NCBI GenBank assembly: GCA_009782565.1
Contig: WRIU01000001.1
Span: 1 to 64,000, forward strand
From: Betaproteobacteria bacterium
Lineage (GTDB): Bacteria > Pseudomonadota > Gammaproteobacteria > Burkholderiales > Rhodocyclaceae
Length of the DNA: 64,000 bases
Reading direction: 5' to 3'
Position numbers and translations under genes: made by a program. The notes beneath the pieces were generated by a model. It saw only the letters and a program-made list of their open reading frames with translations. It was not told where the DNA came from and searched no databases. Below are positions 25,540 to 34,090 of the stretch, one piece after another; positions within the stretch are counted from its first letter, which is position 1; each line of letters opens with the position of its first letter.

Positions 25540-26874
25540 TTATTTGTTTGCAGAAATGCGCGCAATGGCGCTGTCGAGAGCCGCTTTGGCACTCTTGTTG
25601 TTGGCCCATACTTCGGCAAGTTCTTCGTCGAGGATGCGGCGCGAGGACTCGCGTTCGATCATGGGCTGGACTGAGGAGTAGGGCGTGACCGGCTTGTTGG
25701 TCAATTGCCCGATGGCTACTCTGATGTTTTCCAGGCTGTCGCCGAGAAGCGCGCTTTCCGAGGCAAAGATACCGGCCTTGTTCAGGGGCAGATAGCCGGT
25801 GTCGCGCTGCCAGGTGATCTGGTTTTCAGGTTTCAGCCAGAAGCTGACGAATTTCGCTATAGCCTTGTTTTCGGCGGCTTTTTTACCTGCTGCTATCCAG
25901 AGCGATGCGCTGCTGCTGGCCAAGGTGTTTTGCGGTGCGCCGGGGGCATCTTCCAGGTAGGGCAGACGGGTGACGCCGACATCCAGCCCGTTTTGCTGGC
26001 GGAAAGTGGCCCAACTGTCGGACGGGCCGATGAACACCGCGCATTCGCCCTTGGCGAAACGTTCGTCGGCCTCGGCGCGGCCCTTGAAGAATTTCAGCAG
26101 GTTGGCACGTTTCCAACTCGCCATGAGGGAAACATACTTGACATGGAAGAGGCCATTGAAGGCGGGCTGTTTGCCGGTGATGAGGGGGACGTTATCCCAG
26201 GCCGACACGTTTTCGATCACTACCCGCCCAGGTTCGGCAATCGTGATCGGGCAAGCGGTGCTGAGTTTGCCAAGGGTGTTTTGCAGTTCAGACCATGTTG
26301 CGACGGGCGGGGTGTCCGTGTTGAGTCCGGCGCGCTTGAAGGCGGCGCGGTTGAAATAGAGCACCGGCGTGTTCAGGCCGACTGGCAGGGCCAGTAATTG
26401 CCCGTTTGCGTTGACGGGCTTGCGCGTCACCATTGCCGGAAGCTTGACGGCTTGCAGCGCGACTCCCGCTTCTTTCATGAGCGCGAACAACGGTTTGTAG
26501 CGCGGCTTGCCCTGAAGAAACGCTTCTTCGTCCGCGCGGCCGAGAATCATCATGTGTGGCGGTTTGGCCGCCTGCCAGTTGCTTTCCACAAGCGTTACCT
26601 GGGAGGTTGTCTCCTGGGCATTGAAGCGTTCGACCAGTTCTTGCAGAGCCTTGGCATGTTGCGGCGGCAGTTGTTGAGAAAGCTCGATTTGCAGGGGTTG
26701 TCCGGCGGGTTGTTCGGCGGGTTGTTCGGCTTTGGCTGCCGGGGCAGGAGCCTTGGCCTTGGCGGGGGCCTTTTTCGGTGCGGCGGAAGCTGGCATTGCC
26801 AACGCAGCCAGCATGGCGGCCCCCATGACGCAGATCAGGCCACGGCGGCCGATACCTTGAATGAATGTGCTCAT
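25540..26874 (-). CDS. Orphan extracellular solute-binding protein, UgpB-like
   Basis: A 444-residue periplasmic protein. The signal peptide ends near residue 31 (LAALAMPASAAPKK), followed by a Lys/Ala/Pro-rich linker. The type-1 binding-protein fold is recognisable in ALQELVERFNAQ, VLYFNRAAFKRAGL, MASWKRANLLKFF and ECAVFIGPSDSWATFRQ, most like glycerol-3-phosphate/maltodextrin receptors. ATG 26874 has TTGGAG. No permease or ATPase gene is adjacent, and terminators isolate it, so its transporter partner must be elsewhere. An extended reading from 26958 is rejected. Confidence 0.82.
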   Translation of the reverse strand: MSTFIQGIGRRGLICVMGAAMLAALAMPASAAPKKAPAKAKAPAPAAKAEQPAEQPAGQPLQIELSQQLPPQHAKALQELVERFNAQETTSQVTLVESNWQAAKPPHMMILGRADEEAFLQGKPRYKPLFALMKEAGVALQAVKLPAMVTRKPVNANGQLLALPVGLNTPVLYFNRAAFKRAGLNTDTPPVATWSELQNTLGKLSTACPITIAEPGRVVIENVSAWDNVPLITGKQPAFNGLFHVKYVSLMASWKRANLLKFFKGRAEADERFAKGECAVFIGPSDSWATFRQQNGLDVGVTRLPYLEDAPGAPQNTLASSSASLWIAAGKKAAENKAIAKFVSFWLKPENQITWQRDTGYLPLNKAGIFASESALLGDSLENIRVAIGQLTNKPVTPYSSVQPMIERESSRRILDEELAEVWANNKSAKAALDSAIARISANK

Positions 26875-27106
26875 GAACGCTCCAAGATGATGTCCGCAAA
26901 AAAACGGAGAATAGTTGTAAATGCTAAAAGAAAAAACACTAAGAAAAACGCGCGGCAAATGCCGTTTTTGCCGCAGTTCGCCTCTCTGCGTGAGTATGCC
27001 ATAAAGAAAATCAACGGTGTTTCACGATATTACCGGTTCAAGGTTCAAGTTCTGGCCTACGATTGCCGTAAACGATCTGGCGTTCATTTTTGTTGCTTGT
27101 CCGGAC

Positions 27107-27448
27107 ATGCACAAAATCATTTCTCTCGTTCTTGTTGCCGTGCTGCCGCTCCTGTCTGCTTGCGACAGGCTCGCCGACATGTTGGAAATGCCCAATCCTG
27201 TCAGGGAGAATGCCGATGCGGAGGCTATCGGCAGCGCCTGCCGACAGACGGGGCGATCTATCGAGGACTGCTACGCGCTTAATCCAAACGCGCAGAAAGC
27301 GGCTATTTTTGAAGGCTGGAAGTCGATGAACGAGTACATGATCAAGTACAGCCTGAAGGAAGTGCCGTCTTTGATACCGCGTGCGGATGCGCCTGTGCCA
27401 TTGCCTTCCCAAGAACAGGTTCAGCCCGCCACAGCAGATGTTCCGTAA
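27107..27448 (+). CDS. Small putative lipoprotein
   Basis: A 113-residue protein with a lipoprotein signal MHKIISLVLVAVLPLLSAC (lipobox LSAC, Cys 19). The mature part has two cysteines (GSACRQTGRSIEDCYAL), a helix KAAIFEGWKSMNEYMI and a Pro/Ala-rich tail. Related small lipoproteins occur beside helicase and transport genes in betaproteobacteria, but I do not know the function. The start at 27017 given by the longer frame would bury the signal peptide and is rejected. Confidence 0.68.
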   Translation: MHKIISLVLVAVLPLLSACDRLADMLEMPNPVRENADAEAIGSACRQTGRSIEDCYALNPNAQKAAIFEGWKSMNEYMIKYSLKEVPSLIPRADAPVPLPSQEQVQPATADVP

Positions 27449-27617
27449 ACGGTTACGCATTGAGCAGCGTTTGCTACACAGCTTGCGGGTCGAACCAGGC
27501 CTGTTTCAAAAGGAAGGGGAAGCGTGTGGATGTGTATAATCCCCACTTTCCATCCGCGCCCCATCATTTCCGTCCGCCCAATACCGGAACGGGCGCCTGC
27601 CCAGAATAACGATACCT

Positions 27618-29054
27618 ATGATCTTTGCCGAACTCGGCCTTATTCCGGAACTTCTTCAGGCCGTAGCCGACGCGGGTTACACTGAACCAACCCCGATCCA
27701 GCAGCAGGCCATTCCCGTCATTCTTGGCGGGCTGGATGTCATGGGAGGCGCACAGACCGGCACGGGCAAAACGGCGGGCTTCACCCTGCCGCTATTGCAG
27801 CGCCTCGCGCGCCACGCCAATACCAGCGCGTCGCCCGCCCGTCATCCGGTACGCGCGTTGATCCTTGCCCCGACCCGTGAACTGGCGATGCAGGTGTTCG
27901 AGTCGGTCACGGGCTATGGCCGTCATCTGGACTTGCGCGCTGCCTGCATTTACGGCGGGGTCGATATGAACGCGCAAATGCAGGAATTGCGCCGGGGCGT
28001 TGAAATCGTGATTGCTACGCCGGGACGGTTGCTCGATCACGTACAGCAAAAGACGATTCATTTCCAGCAGGTTGAGGTATTGGTGCTGGATGAAGCCGAC
28101 CGCATGCTCGACATGGGTTTCATCCCGGATATCCGCCGCATCCTGGAAATGTTGCCGGCAAATCGGCAAAGCCTGCTTTTTTCCGCCACTTTTTCGGAAG
28201 AAATCCGCAAGCTCGCCGACCGGATGCTGAAAAATCCGAAGTTGATCGAAGTTGCCCGCCGCAACACGGTCTCAGAGACCATCACCCATGTCGTGCACCC
28301 GGTAAGCGCGGGCATGAAACGCAATCTGCTTGCCCATCTGCTGCGCCATCAACCGGACATGCAGGTGCTGGTGTTCGTCGACACGAAAATCGGTTGCGGT
28401 CGTCTCGCCCACTTTCTGGAGCGTAACGGCATTTCGGCGGATGCCATCCACGGGGACAAAAGCCAGCAACAGCGCACGGAAACCCTGGAGGCGTTCAAGG
28501 GAGGGCGCTTGCGGGTGCTGGTGGCTACGGACGTCGCCGCCAGGGGCTTGGACATCGACGAATTGCCCTGTGTTATCAATTTCGAGCTGCCGCACACCGC
28601 CGAAGATTACGTTCACCGCATCGGGCGCACGGGGCGAGCCGGACACAAGGGGCGCGCGGTTTCATTGGTTAGCCCGGAAGAGAAGCATTGGCTCTCGGAA
28701 ATACAGAAGCTCATCAAGCTTGAGATTCCGCGTGAAGCCGTGCCCGGTTTCGATCCGGAGACCGTGTCTCCGGAGATGGACGCCAGCGAGCGCGGCCATA
28801 GTCACGCGCGTCGCGGCGGGGATGCCCGCGCCGGGCGCGAAGGCGGCGGCAAGGGCGCAAGACGCGAACGCATCCCGAAGGCCGCGCCTTCCCCCATGAT
28901 TGCCGCCGACGGGTTCGATTTCTCCAAACCCTACGAACCATCGGCCAGCCTTGCCCCGCAAGAAGAAAAACTGCCCACACGCGCCGCCCCAACCCCGCCC
29001 GTCAAGCCGCAGCGTCCGTTGGCGGCGCTGCTTGGCGGGCTGGGCAAGAAATGA
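27618..29054 (+). CDS. rhlE: DEAD-box RNA helicase RhlE
   Basis: A 478-residue ATP-dependent RNA helicase acting in ribosome maturation and mRNA decay. All motifs are present: Q motif near PTPIQQQAIP, I AQTGTGKT, Ia PTRELA, Ib ATPGRLLD, II DEAD, III SAT, IV VLVFVDTK, V ATDVAARGLD and VI HRIGRTGRAG. The C-terminal ~100 residues are basic, Gly/Arg- then Pro-rich, as in RhlE. It is monocistronic with its own upstream region. Confidence 0.93.
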   Translation: MIFAELGLIPELLQAVADAGYTEPTPIQQQAIPVILGGLDVMGGAQTGTGKTAGFTLPLLQRLARHANTSASPARHPVRALILAPTRELAMQVFESVTGYGRHLDLRAACIYGGVDMNAQMQELRRGVEIVIATPGRLLDHVQQKTIHFQQVEVLVLDEADRMLDMGFIPDIRRILEMLPANRQSLLFSATFSEEIRKLADRMLKNPKLIEVARRNTVSETITHVVHPVSAGMKRNLLAHLLRHQPDMQVLVFVDTKIGCGRLAHFLERNGISADAIHGDKSQQQRTETLEAFKGGRLRVLVATDVAARGLDIDELPCVINFELPHTAEDYVHRIGRTGRAGHKGRAVSLVSPEEKHWLSEIQKLIKLEIPREAVPGFDPETVSPEMDASERGHSHARRGGDARAGREGGGKGARRERIPKAAPSPMIAADGFDFSKPYEPSASLAPQEEKLPTRAAPTPPVKPQRPLAALLGGLGKK

Positions 29055-29062
29055 ATGTAAGA

Positions 29063-29081
29063 GACGGATTCAAAAAGGCTG
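29063..29081 (+). repeat. 19-bp repeat flanking the crp-SDR module (left copy)
   Basis: GACGGATTCAAAAAGGCTG here recurs as GACGAATTCAAAAAGGCTG at 30804-30822 (18/19 identical) and, inverted and diverged, at 30856-30875. In both direct copies TGTCCG follows within a few bases. The direct copies bracket 1.7 kb containing the Crp-type regulator and SDR genes. Confidence 0.7.
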
Positions 29082-29165
29082 CTCTGTCCGTCTGAAGATG
29101 TCCCATCCTCGCTGCCATGAGTACGGCATTTGCCTCGCGATTTGGCCTGTGCCATATTGCTGCTC

Positions 29166-29717
29166 ATGCACGTAAACACAGTTCTGCGCGAGCATTTTCT
29201 GGAGTCCGGCAAAGACCTCCATGTCGATGCCAACAAGCCACTGTTGCGTACGGGTGAGGTCGCCAAATACGTTTACCTCATCCAGTCTGGTGCCGTGCGT
29301 CTCTGTGCACGCAATGCCGAAGGCGGGGAAACCAGCGTTCAGTTCTTTTTTGAAGGTGACATGGTCAGCTCGCTGGAAAGTATGGTGAGCGGTTGCCCTA
29401 GCGGATTCGATCTGATCACCATGGAAGCATGCCAGTTGCGTGTGCTGGATCGGGATACGGTGCTGACCAAGGTTCAGTCCCATGCAACCATGTCATTCCA
29501 ACTGCTGGCACTTACGCAACAGCGCCTCGCCGACTACATCAATCTTTACGCCATTGCCATCGCCCAAACGCCGACTCAGCGCTACAAGGCCATGCTGGCA
29601 ACACAGCCGGACAAGCTCGCACGCATTCCGCTGCATATTCTGGCGGGCTATCTGGGCGTGACCCCGGTGCATTTAAGCCGCATTCGACGAAAGCTGAAAT
29701 CCGGCTCTGGGTCATAG
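29166..29717 (+). CDS. Crp/Fnr family transcriptional regulator
   Basis: A 183-residue regulator. The N-terminal cNMP-type beta-roll shows LLRTGEVAKYVYLIQSGAVRL and VQFFFEGDMVSS (~30-70). The DNA-binding domain is short, with helix-turn-helix IPLHILAGYLGVTPVHLSRIRRKLK (described in two parts) at the C-terminus. There are no Fnr-type cysteines for an Fe-S cluster, and the cAMP contacts are not canonical. It probably senses another ligand and may control the adjacent SDR gene 148 bp downstream. Confidence 0.85.
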   Translation: MHVNTVLREHFLESGKDLHVDANKPLLRTGEVAKYVYLIQSGAVRLCARNAEGGETSVQFFFEGDMVSSLESMVSGCPSGFDLITMEACQLRVLDRDTVLTKVQSHATMSFQLLALTQQRLADYINLYAIAIAQTPTQRYKAMLATQPDKLARIPLHILAGYLGVTPVHLSRIRRKLKSGSGS

Positions 29718-29865
29718 GCGCTCTGAACATTTGTAAATGACAGCATTGCATCGACCACGCACCATTGGTCGATCATCACTTTCGTTGAGCCGCATTTTAG
29801 CGTATCACCCTAACGGAAGTGGAATGACGGCATAACGACTCGCCCCATGTTCCGGAGTACCTTCG

Positions 29866-30801
29866 ATGGCGATTGATGCATATGTTGTACTACAAATAGG
29901 CGGCGCGGCACTTTTGATCTGGGCGCTGACCAGTCTGACTCGCTGGCTTTGGCTCTATCTGTGGCTACCGCAGCGTTTGGTTGGAGATCGCTTGGCCGAG
30001 CGTTTTGGCCCCGGGAGTTGGGCGCTCATCACCGGAGCCAGCGACGGATTGGGCAAAGCCTTCGCGCAGGATCTGGCGCGCTACGGCTTCAACCTGATTC
30101 TGGTATCACGAACGCAGTCCAAACTCGACCGATTAAAGGATGAAATGCAGGCGCTGGGCGTTCAAGTCCGCACTGTGGCCGCAGACCTGTCAATTACAGC
30201 CCCCCAAACCTATGAATCCATGGTGGCGGCAGCGCAGGATGTGGACTTGTCGGTGCTCGTCAATTGCGTGGGCGTCACGGTGCATCGGCGCTACGGCGAT
30301 GTACCGGCCAAGACCCTGCGCCATCTGCTGGCCGTAAACGTCAGCACCACAGCCATCGTGACACACACGCTGCTTGCGTTGCTGCTGCGCCATGCCACAT
30401 CCACGGGGCGTCGCGCGGCGCTGCTGAATGTGGGTTCCATCGTCGGTCGTTTTTGCTGGCCTGGCACTCAGCTCTACGGCGCATGCAAGGCATTTATCGA
30501 CCACCTGAGCATTCCATTGGCCTATGAGTATCGAGAACAGTTGGATGTGCTGTCTTTCCAGCCGACAGTCATGGCCACAGCCATGGCTGCGGGTACCGAA
30601 CCAGCGGCCATCACCATCTCTCCACAACAGGCCGCACATGCTGCACTGTCCCACCTGGGGCACACGCTAACGTCCCACGGTCACTGGCGCCATGGCTTGA
30701 TGGCCGCGTTCTTGGTGGTTTTACCATGCAGGATACGCAATGCACTGCTTTTGAAAGAGGCGCTGGCTATGGGGGAGGTAGAGTTGGCGAACGGTGAGTA
30801 A
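29866..30801 (+). CDS. Short-chain dehydrogenase with N-terminal membrane anchor
   Basis: A 311-residue SDR. A hydrophobic segment (VVLQIGGAALLIWALTSL, ~8-30) anchors it. The nucleotide site is ITGASDGLGKAFAQDL (~57-70), and the catalytic Ser and Tyr-x-x-x-Lys are in LLNVGSIVG and LYGACKAF. Anchor plus catalytic layout resembles the 17-beta-hydroxysteroid dehydrogenase 12/KAR branch that reduces acyl or steroid ketones. Substrate unknown. It follows the Crp-type gene within a segment flanked by direct repeats. Confidence 0.85.
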   Translation: MAIDAYVVLQIGGAALLIWALTSLTRWLWLYLWLPQRLVGDRLAERFGPGSWALITGASDGLGKAFAQDLARYGFNLILVSRTQSKLDRLKDEMQALGVQVRTVAADLSITAPQTYESMVAAAQDVDLSVLVNCVGVTVHRRYGDVPAKTLRHLLAVNVSTTAIVTHTLLALLLRHATSTGRRAALLNVGSIVGRFCWPGTQLYGACKAFIDHLSIPLAYEYREQLDVLSFQPTVMATAMAAGTEPAAITISPQQAAHAALSHLGHTLTSHGHWRHGLMAAFLVVLPCRIRNALLLKEALAMGEVELANGE

Positions 30802-30803
30802 GC

Positions 30804-30875
30804 GACGAATTCAAAAAGGCTGGGTGTCCGACTAATTTTGGGGGTCAGTTCACAAGGGGGCTTTTTGATTCCGTC
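30804..30875. repeat. Direct plus inverted copies of the 19-bp repeat (right flank)
   Basis: GACGAATTCAAAAAGGCTG (30804-30822) copies the left-flank repeat, and GGGGGCTTTTTGATTCCGTC (30856-30875) is its imperfect inverse. Together they could be the inverted ends of a ~70-bp palindromic remnant. The rest of 30802-31011 shows no gene. Confidence 0.6.
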
Positions 30876-31011
30876 TCTGAGTACAAAGCGCAAATAGCCG
30901 CCGACTTGCCCTCTTTATTCGGTCAATCCAGCCCGGTTCTAACGGGTATGCTGGCGCACGGTGTTTCCTTAGTATTACCTCTCTTGCCGATATAACAGAC
31001 TGGATACTGGC

Positions 31012-32193
31012 ATGCAGCCACCGATGAAGTCTGCTCCTCCATCGCGGAATGAACGCGGCGGAGAGCTATTTGCCCCTGATTTTTCAGAAGGGGCAGAAGT
31101 CGGGGTTTACCTCGCACTGCTCGAACTCATCGACGAAGGGCTGCTCATCACCGGCGACGAATACATCATCGACGCCAATAGTGCTGCCTGCCGTCTGCTT
31201 GGCCGCAGCTACCGCCAGCTTGCCGGGCAGCCGCTGGCCAACCTGTTTGCCGACGGGCGCGCGTTTCTCGAAGCGCGTGAAAGGCTGTTGATCCGTGGCG
31301 AGGCAAGGGGTTTGCTCGGCCTCGTCCTGCCTGATGGGCGCGTACATGATTTTCCCTATATTGCCGCGCCCCGGCTGCGCCCCGGCATTCACGCCATTGT
31401 TCTCGGCCATGAGCGGCCAACAGCCGAAACTGCGCCCCGTCCGCTGGCGCTTTTCTTCCAGCCCCAGGTCGATGTCCGTAGCGGCATGCTCTACGCAGGG
31501 GAGGCGCGCTGGCAGCCGCTTGGCGGAGAGGGCTCGCGGGCATCCAATCATTTCTCTGCTATGGCGGTTGCTGAGGCGCAGGGTGAGGGAAGTTGCGTTG
31601 AGTTTGTCGGGATAGAACTCGATGCCTGGGCTCTTTCCGCTGTTTGTCGCGCGGCCGACACCTGGCCGCACGTCCGGGGGCATGCCCCGGTTGTCAGTGT
31701 CAATATCTCGGCAGGGCAGTTTTCGGGCGGTGACTTGCCCAAGCTGGTTCGTACGGCGTTGGCTGTGAGTCGGCTTGACCCACGCTGCCTGGAACTTTCC
31801 ATCGATGCTGGCGTGCTTTCGCTGCCCGAAAACGAGATTGCGCCCACGTTACGGACGCTGGCCGATATGCGCGTCCGCTTGGCGCTCGATAACTTTGGCT
31901 GCGCTTCGACTCCCGCCGCACAACTGAGCCGTTACCGCTTCGGCGTGCTCAAACTCGATGCTTCGCTCGCCGTGCGGCTTGGGCGCGACGATGACGATAT
32001 GGCGTTCATCGAAGCCATCATCCAGATGTCTGCGCCGCTCGGCATCCGGGTCATGGCGCGTGGCGTGCAGAGCAAGGCGCAACAGGATTTTCTGCTCGCC
32101 CTGGGCTGCGACCTGCAACAAGGCCCGTTCATTGGCGTAGCGCAGGACGAGCATATCTTCGCGGGTTTTCTATCGGAGTGGCTTTTTTGTTAG
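31012..32193 (+). CDS. PAS-EAL protein with degenerate EAL active site
   Basis: A 393-residue signalling protein. A PAS domain (LIDEGLLITGDEYIIDANSA... through DGRVHDFPYI, ~40-120) precedes an EAL domain (~145-393). Landmarks are kept (VSVNISAGQFSGG, LKLDASLAVRLG, GCDLQQGPFIG), but catalytic residues are lost: the opening reads GEARW rather than EALLRW, DDFG-T-G has become DNFGCA, and the A-E-G-V glutamate is Arg (VMARGVQS). It therefore should bind or sense rather than degrade c-di-GMP. It is not clustered with a GGDEF gene. Confidence 0.85.
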   Translation: MQPPMKSAPPSRNERGGELFAPDFSEGAEVGVYLALLELIDEGLLITGDEYIIDANSAACRLLGRSYRQLAGQPLANLFADGRAFLEARERLLIRGEARGLLGLVLPDGRVHDFPYIAAPRLRPGIHAIVLGHERPTAETAPRPLALFFQPQVDVRSGMLYAGEARWQPLGGEGSRASNHFSAMAVAEAQGEGSCVEFVGIELDAWALSAVCRAADTWPHVRGHAPVVSVNISAGQFSGGDLPKLVRTALAVSRLDPRCLELSIDAGVLSLPENEIAPTLRTLADMRVRLALDNFGCASTPAAQLSRYRFGVLKLDASLAVRLGRDDDDMAFIEAIIQMSAPLGIRVMARGVQSKAQQDFLLALGCDLQQGPFIGVAQDEHIFAGFLSEWLFC

Positions 32194-32253
32194 CATCACC
32201 GATCTCTTCCATTGTTCATCCGCACGCAAGCGGTATGGGATACGGTATTCACG

Positions 32254-32901
32254 ATGCTCGAAAAAGTACGCTACATCGCCGTCGAAGGTCCGATTGGCGC
32301 GGGAAAGACCTCACTGGCGCAACGTTTGGCAGCCTATCTGCCGGCAGTCAAACCGATCTTTGAACGACCACAGGACAATCCTTTCCTCGCCCGTTTCTAT
32401 CAGAATCCTGAACGTTGGGCGTTGCCGACCCAGCTTTCTTTTCTGTTTCAGCGCCTTGAACAGTTTGCGGCTCTGGATGGCGAGGGGTCGGACGAGAGCC
32501 AGCACATCGTTGCCGACTTCATGCTGGAGCGAGACCCGTTGTTTGCCCGGCTTAACCTTGCACCGGACGAACTAGCCCTGTACGAGAAGATTTACGCGGC
32601 CATGAAGCCGCCCTCGCTGCCCGTACCCGATCTGGTCATCTATCTGCAAGCGCCGGTTACGGCGCTGGCCGAGCGTGTCTACAAGCGTGGCATCGACGCC
32701 GAGCGCCGGGTCACCGAGTCCTATCTCGAAAAAGTGGCCAAGCATTACGCCGATTTCTTTTTCCAGTATGAAGCCTCGCCGCTGTTCGTCGTCGATGCCG
32801 CAGTGCTTAACCCGGTCGACAACGAAGGCGATTTCAAACTTCTAGTCGAACGCCTGGAAGAAATGCGCGGCCACCGCGAATTTTTCGGGTACGCGGGCTG
32901 A
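32254..32901 (+). CDS. Deoxynucleoside kinase
   Basis: A 215-residue kinase of the dNK/dGK family that phosphorylates deoxynucleosides for salvage. P-loop is VEGPIGAGKTS (~10-20). The D-R-S-type region is FMLERDPLFARL near residue 92, and a LID with multiple arginines (ERVYKRGIDAERRV) follows. Substrate (dA/dG/dC/T) cannot be assigned from sequence. ATG 32254 gives the family N-terminus; a start 42 bases upstream is rejected. Confidence 0.88.
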   Translation: MLEKVRYIAVEGPIGAGKTSLAQRLAAYLPAVKPIFERPQDNPFLARFYQNPERWALPTQLSFLFQRLEQFAALDGEGSDESQHIVADFMLERDPLFARLNLAPDELALYEKIYAAMKPPSLPVPDLVIYLQAPVTALAERVYKRGIDAERRVTESYLEKVAKHYADFFFQYEASPLFVVDAAVLNPVDNEGDFKLLVERLEEMRGHREFFGYAG

Positions 32902-32945
32902 TTTTTTCGGACTTCTTCGACCCGCACGGCTCACCATAGAGGCGT

Positions 32946-33034
32946 AAAAAAACCGCGTGGTGGCGCGGTCGATGCGCCTTGAATCCTACGGGCTCTCAAA
33001 CCCGTGCCTGTGTTGGTGCCTGTTGTTGTCAGGC
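32946..33034 (-). ncRNA. Putative small RNA, copy 1 (beside higBA)
   Basis: Read leftward it has a stem-loop GCCTG...CAGGC (33018-33034), a CGGG...CCCG hairpin (32989-33004), a conserved linker GGCGCATCGA, and a terminal CCGCG/CGCGG stem (32953-32968) followed by TTTTTTT, a textbook intrinsic terminator. A second copy at 35214-35295 shares the order and the hairpin sequences. Both lie just upstream of, and divergent from, a toxin-antitoxin operon. The arrangement recalls the ptaRNA1 class found beside plasmid toxin genes, but I cannot test that match. Confidence 0.55.
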
Positions 33035-33124
33035 GGCTTTGACACTACTTCCTTTTTTTTTTTGGGAGTGCAAGCGTTTTTAGTGTCAGATAGTGCCGGT
33101 TCGTTCTATTTTGAGTTGCTTTGT

Positions 33125-33140
33125 GTAATCTAACGATTAC
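33125..33140. promoter_or_regulatory. Operator-like inverted repeat of higBA
   Basis: GTAATC-TAAC-GATTAC is a perfect 6-bp inverted repeat ending 10 bases before the higB ATG, in the place where HigA-type antitoxins bind their own promoter. Confidence 0.6.
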
Positions 33141-33150
33141 AATACAAGGT

Positions 33151-33447
33151 ATGTACACAGTCCGAATGCTTCCCGAGTTCGTTGAATGGCTTTCCAGCAT
33201 CAAAGACGGCATGACGCACCGCCGCCTTGCGCGCAGGTTGAAGAAGGCCAGCAACGGAAATTTTGGGGACGTTGAGCCTGTTGGCTCTGGCGTGTCAGAG
33301 CTACGCGAGCATTTCGGCACGGGCTGGAGGATGTATTTCGTACAGCGTGGGCAAACGATCATCGTCATGCTTGGAGGCGGTACAAAGGCCACACAGAAAG
33401 ACGACATCAAGCGGGCGCGCGCCATTGCTGAAACCTTGGAGGATTGA
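33151..33447 (+). CDS. higB: HigB/RelE-superfamily toxin
   Basis: A 98-residue toxin. MYTVRMLPEFVEWLSSIKD, RRLKKASNGNFGDVEPVG, GVSELREHFGTGWRMYFV and QRGQTIIVMLGGGTKATQ are hallmarks of the short phage-type RelE family (addiction module killer proteins), which cut mRNA on the ribosome. Toxin-first order with the antitoxin 3 bp downstream is the HigBA layout. ATG 33151 gives the family length; a TTG 30 bases upstream would read through the operator. Confidence 0.88.
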   Translation: MYTVRMLPEFVEWLSSIKDGMTHRRLARRLKKASNGNFGDVEPVGSGVSELREHFGTGWRMYFVQRGQTIIVMLGGGTKATQKDDIKRARAIAETLED

Positions 33448-33450
33448 GCC

Positions 33451-33759
33451 ATGACAAAGAAAATCAAAATCTCTGACTTGCCTGTATTCGACGTGACAGA
33501 GCACCTGGAAGACGATCAGGCCATCGCCGAATACCTCTCCATCGTGATGGAAGAAAACGACCCCGCCGCCCTTGCTGAAGCCTTGGGCGACATTGCCCGC
33601 GCGCGCGGCATGACTGAGATAGCCAAGGCTTCCGGCCTTGCCAGGGAGGCGCTATACAAGGCTCTGCGCCAATCAAGCCAGCCACGGTTTGACACCATAT
33701 CCCGCGTGTGCGATGCACTCGGGCTGAAGCTCACCGTGTCGGCAAAACAAGCCGCGTGA
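33451..33759 (+). CDS. higA: HigA-type antitoxin
   Basis: A 102-residue Xre-like antitoxin. MTKKIKISDLPVFDVTEHL, then helix-turn-helix GMTEIAKASGLAREALYKAL (~55-74) and FDTISRVCDALGLKLTV. This N-terminal YxxxFDxxxYL-like opening marks the addiction-module antidote family that accompanies small RelE toxins. It neutralises HigB and represses the operon. Confidence 0.9.
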   Translation: MTKKIKISDLPVFDVTEHLEDDQAIAEYLSIVMEENDPAALAEALGDIARARGMTEIAKASGLAREALYKALRQSSQPRFDTISRVCDALGLKLTVSAKQAA

Positions 33760-33763
33760 TTCG

Positions 33764-33913
33764 TCACCCCGCCCGGAGAGGTATCACTTCCGCGCCCCGC
33801 TTCAGACGGTCGAGGTAGTCTGTCACGTACAGGTAAAGCCCGTCACCATCCGGTAGCTTATAAGGCTTGCCACTGGGCTTTACTTTCTTGACCGCGGTGT
33901 CTGATAGCGCCAT
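33764..33913 (-). pseudogene. Collapsed integrase: N- and C-terminal ends fused in frame
   Basis: A 49-codon frame translates as an integrase head (MALSDTAVKKVKPSGKPYKL, then PDGDGLYLYV) joined directly to an integrase tail (TDYLDRLKRGAEVIPLRAG). Both ends align with the intact integrase at 41839-43047 (head NSLSDTTIKNAKPKDKPYK, tail NYLDKLKAGAEVIPLRA). About 350 internal residues, including all catalytic residues, are gone. It sits next to an att-like sequence at 34073, as the intact gene sits next to tRNA-Arg, so it marks a second, decayed element. Confidence 0.8.
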
Positions 33914-33929
33914 GCCATACCCCCTCGTA

Positions 33930-33969
33930 TACCGTCACGGTATTTCCGGATACCGTCAAAGTACCGTGG
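33930..33969. repeat. TACCGT repeats, putative arm sites of the decayed element
   Basis: TACCGTCACGGTA (palindrome, 33930-33942), TACCGTCA (33951-33958) and TACCGTGG (33962-33969) cluster between the integrase remnant and the att copy, where integrase arm sites or operator sites are expected. They differ from the ATGCCCCCA repeats of the intact element. Confidence 0.45.
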
Positions 33970-34072
33970 ATGGGATAGCACTAAGAAAAATGAATCGGAA
34001 CAACAAAAAAGCCAGAACACTTTTGGTTGCTGGCTTTTGTGGACTGTATGGGACTATTTGGGATGGGGGTTG

Positions 34073-34090
34073 CCCCGACAGGAATCGAAC
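34073..34090 (-). other. att copy: 18 bp identical to the tRNA-Arg 3' end
   Basis: CCCCGACAGGAATCGAAC is identical to 43225-43242 inside tRNA-Arg(CCT) (T-loop and acceptor region). It marks the far end of the 9.2-kb element and its junction with the decayed neighbour. Two ATGCCCCCAA repeats follow at 34143-34152 and 34155-34164, mirrored by a cluster at 43046-43116. Confidence 0.8.
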
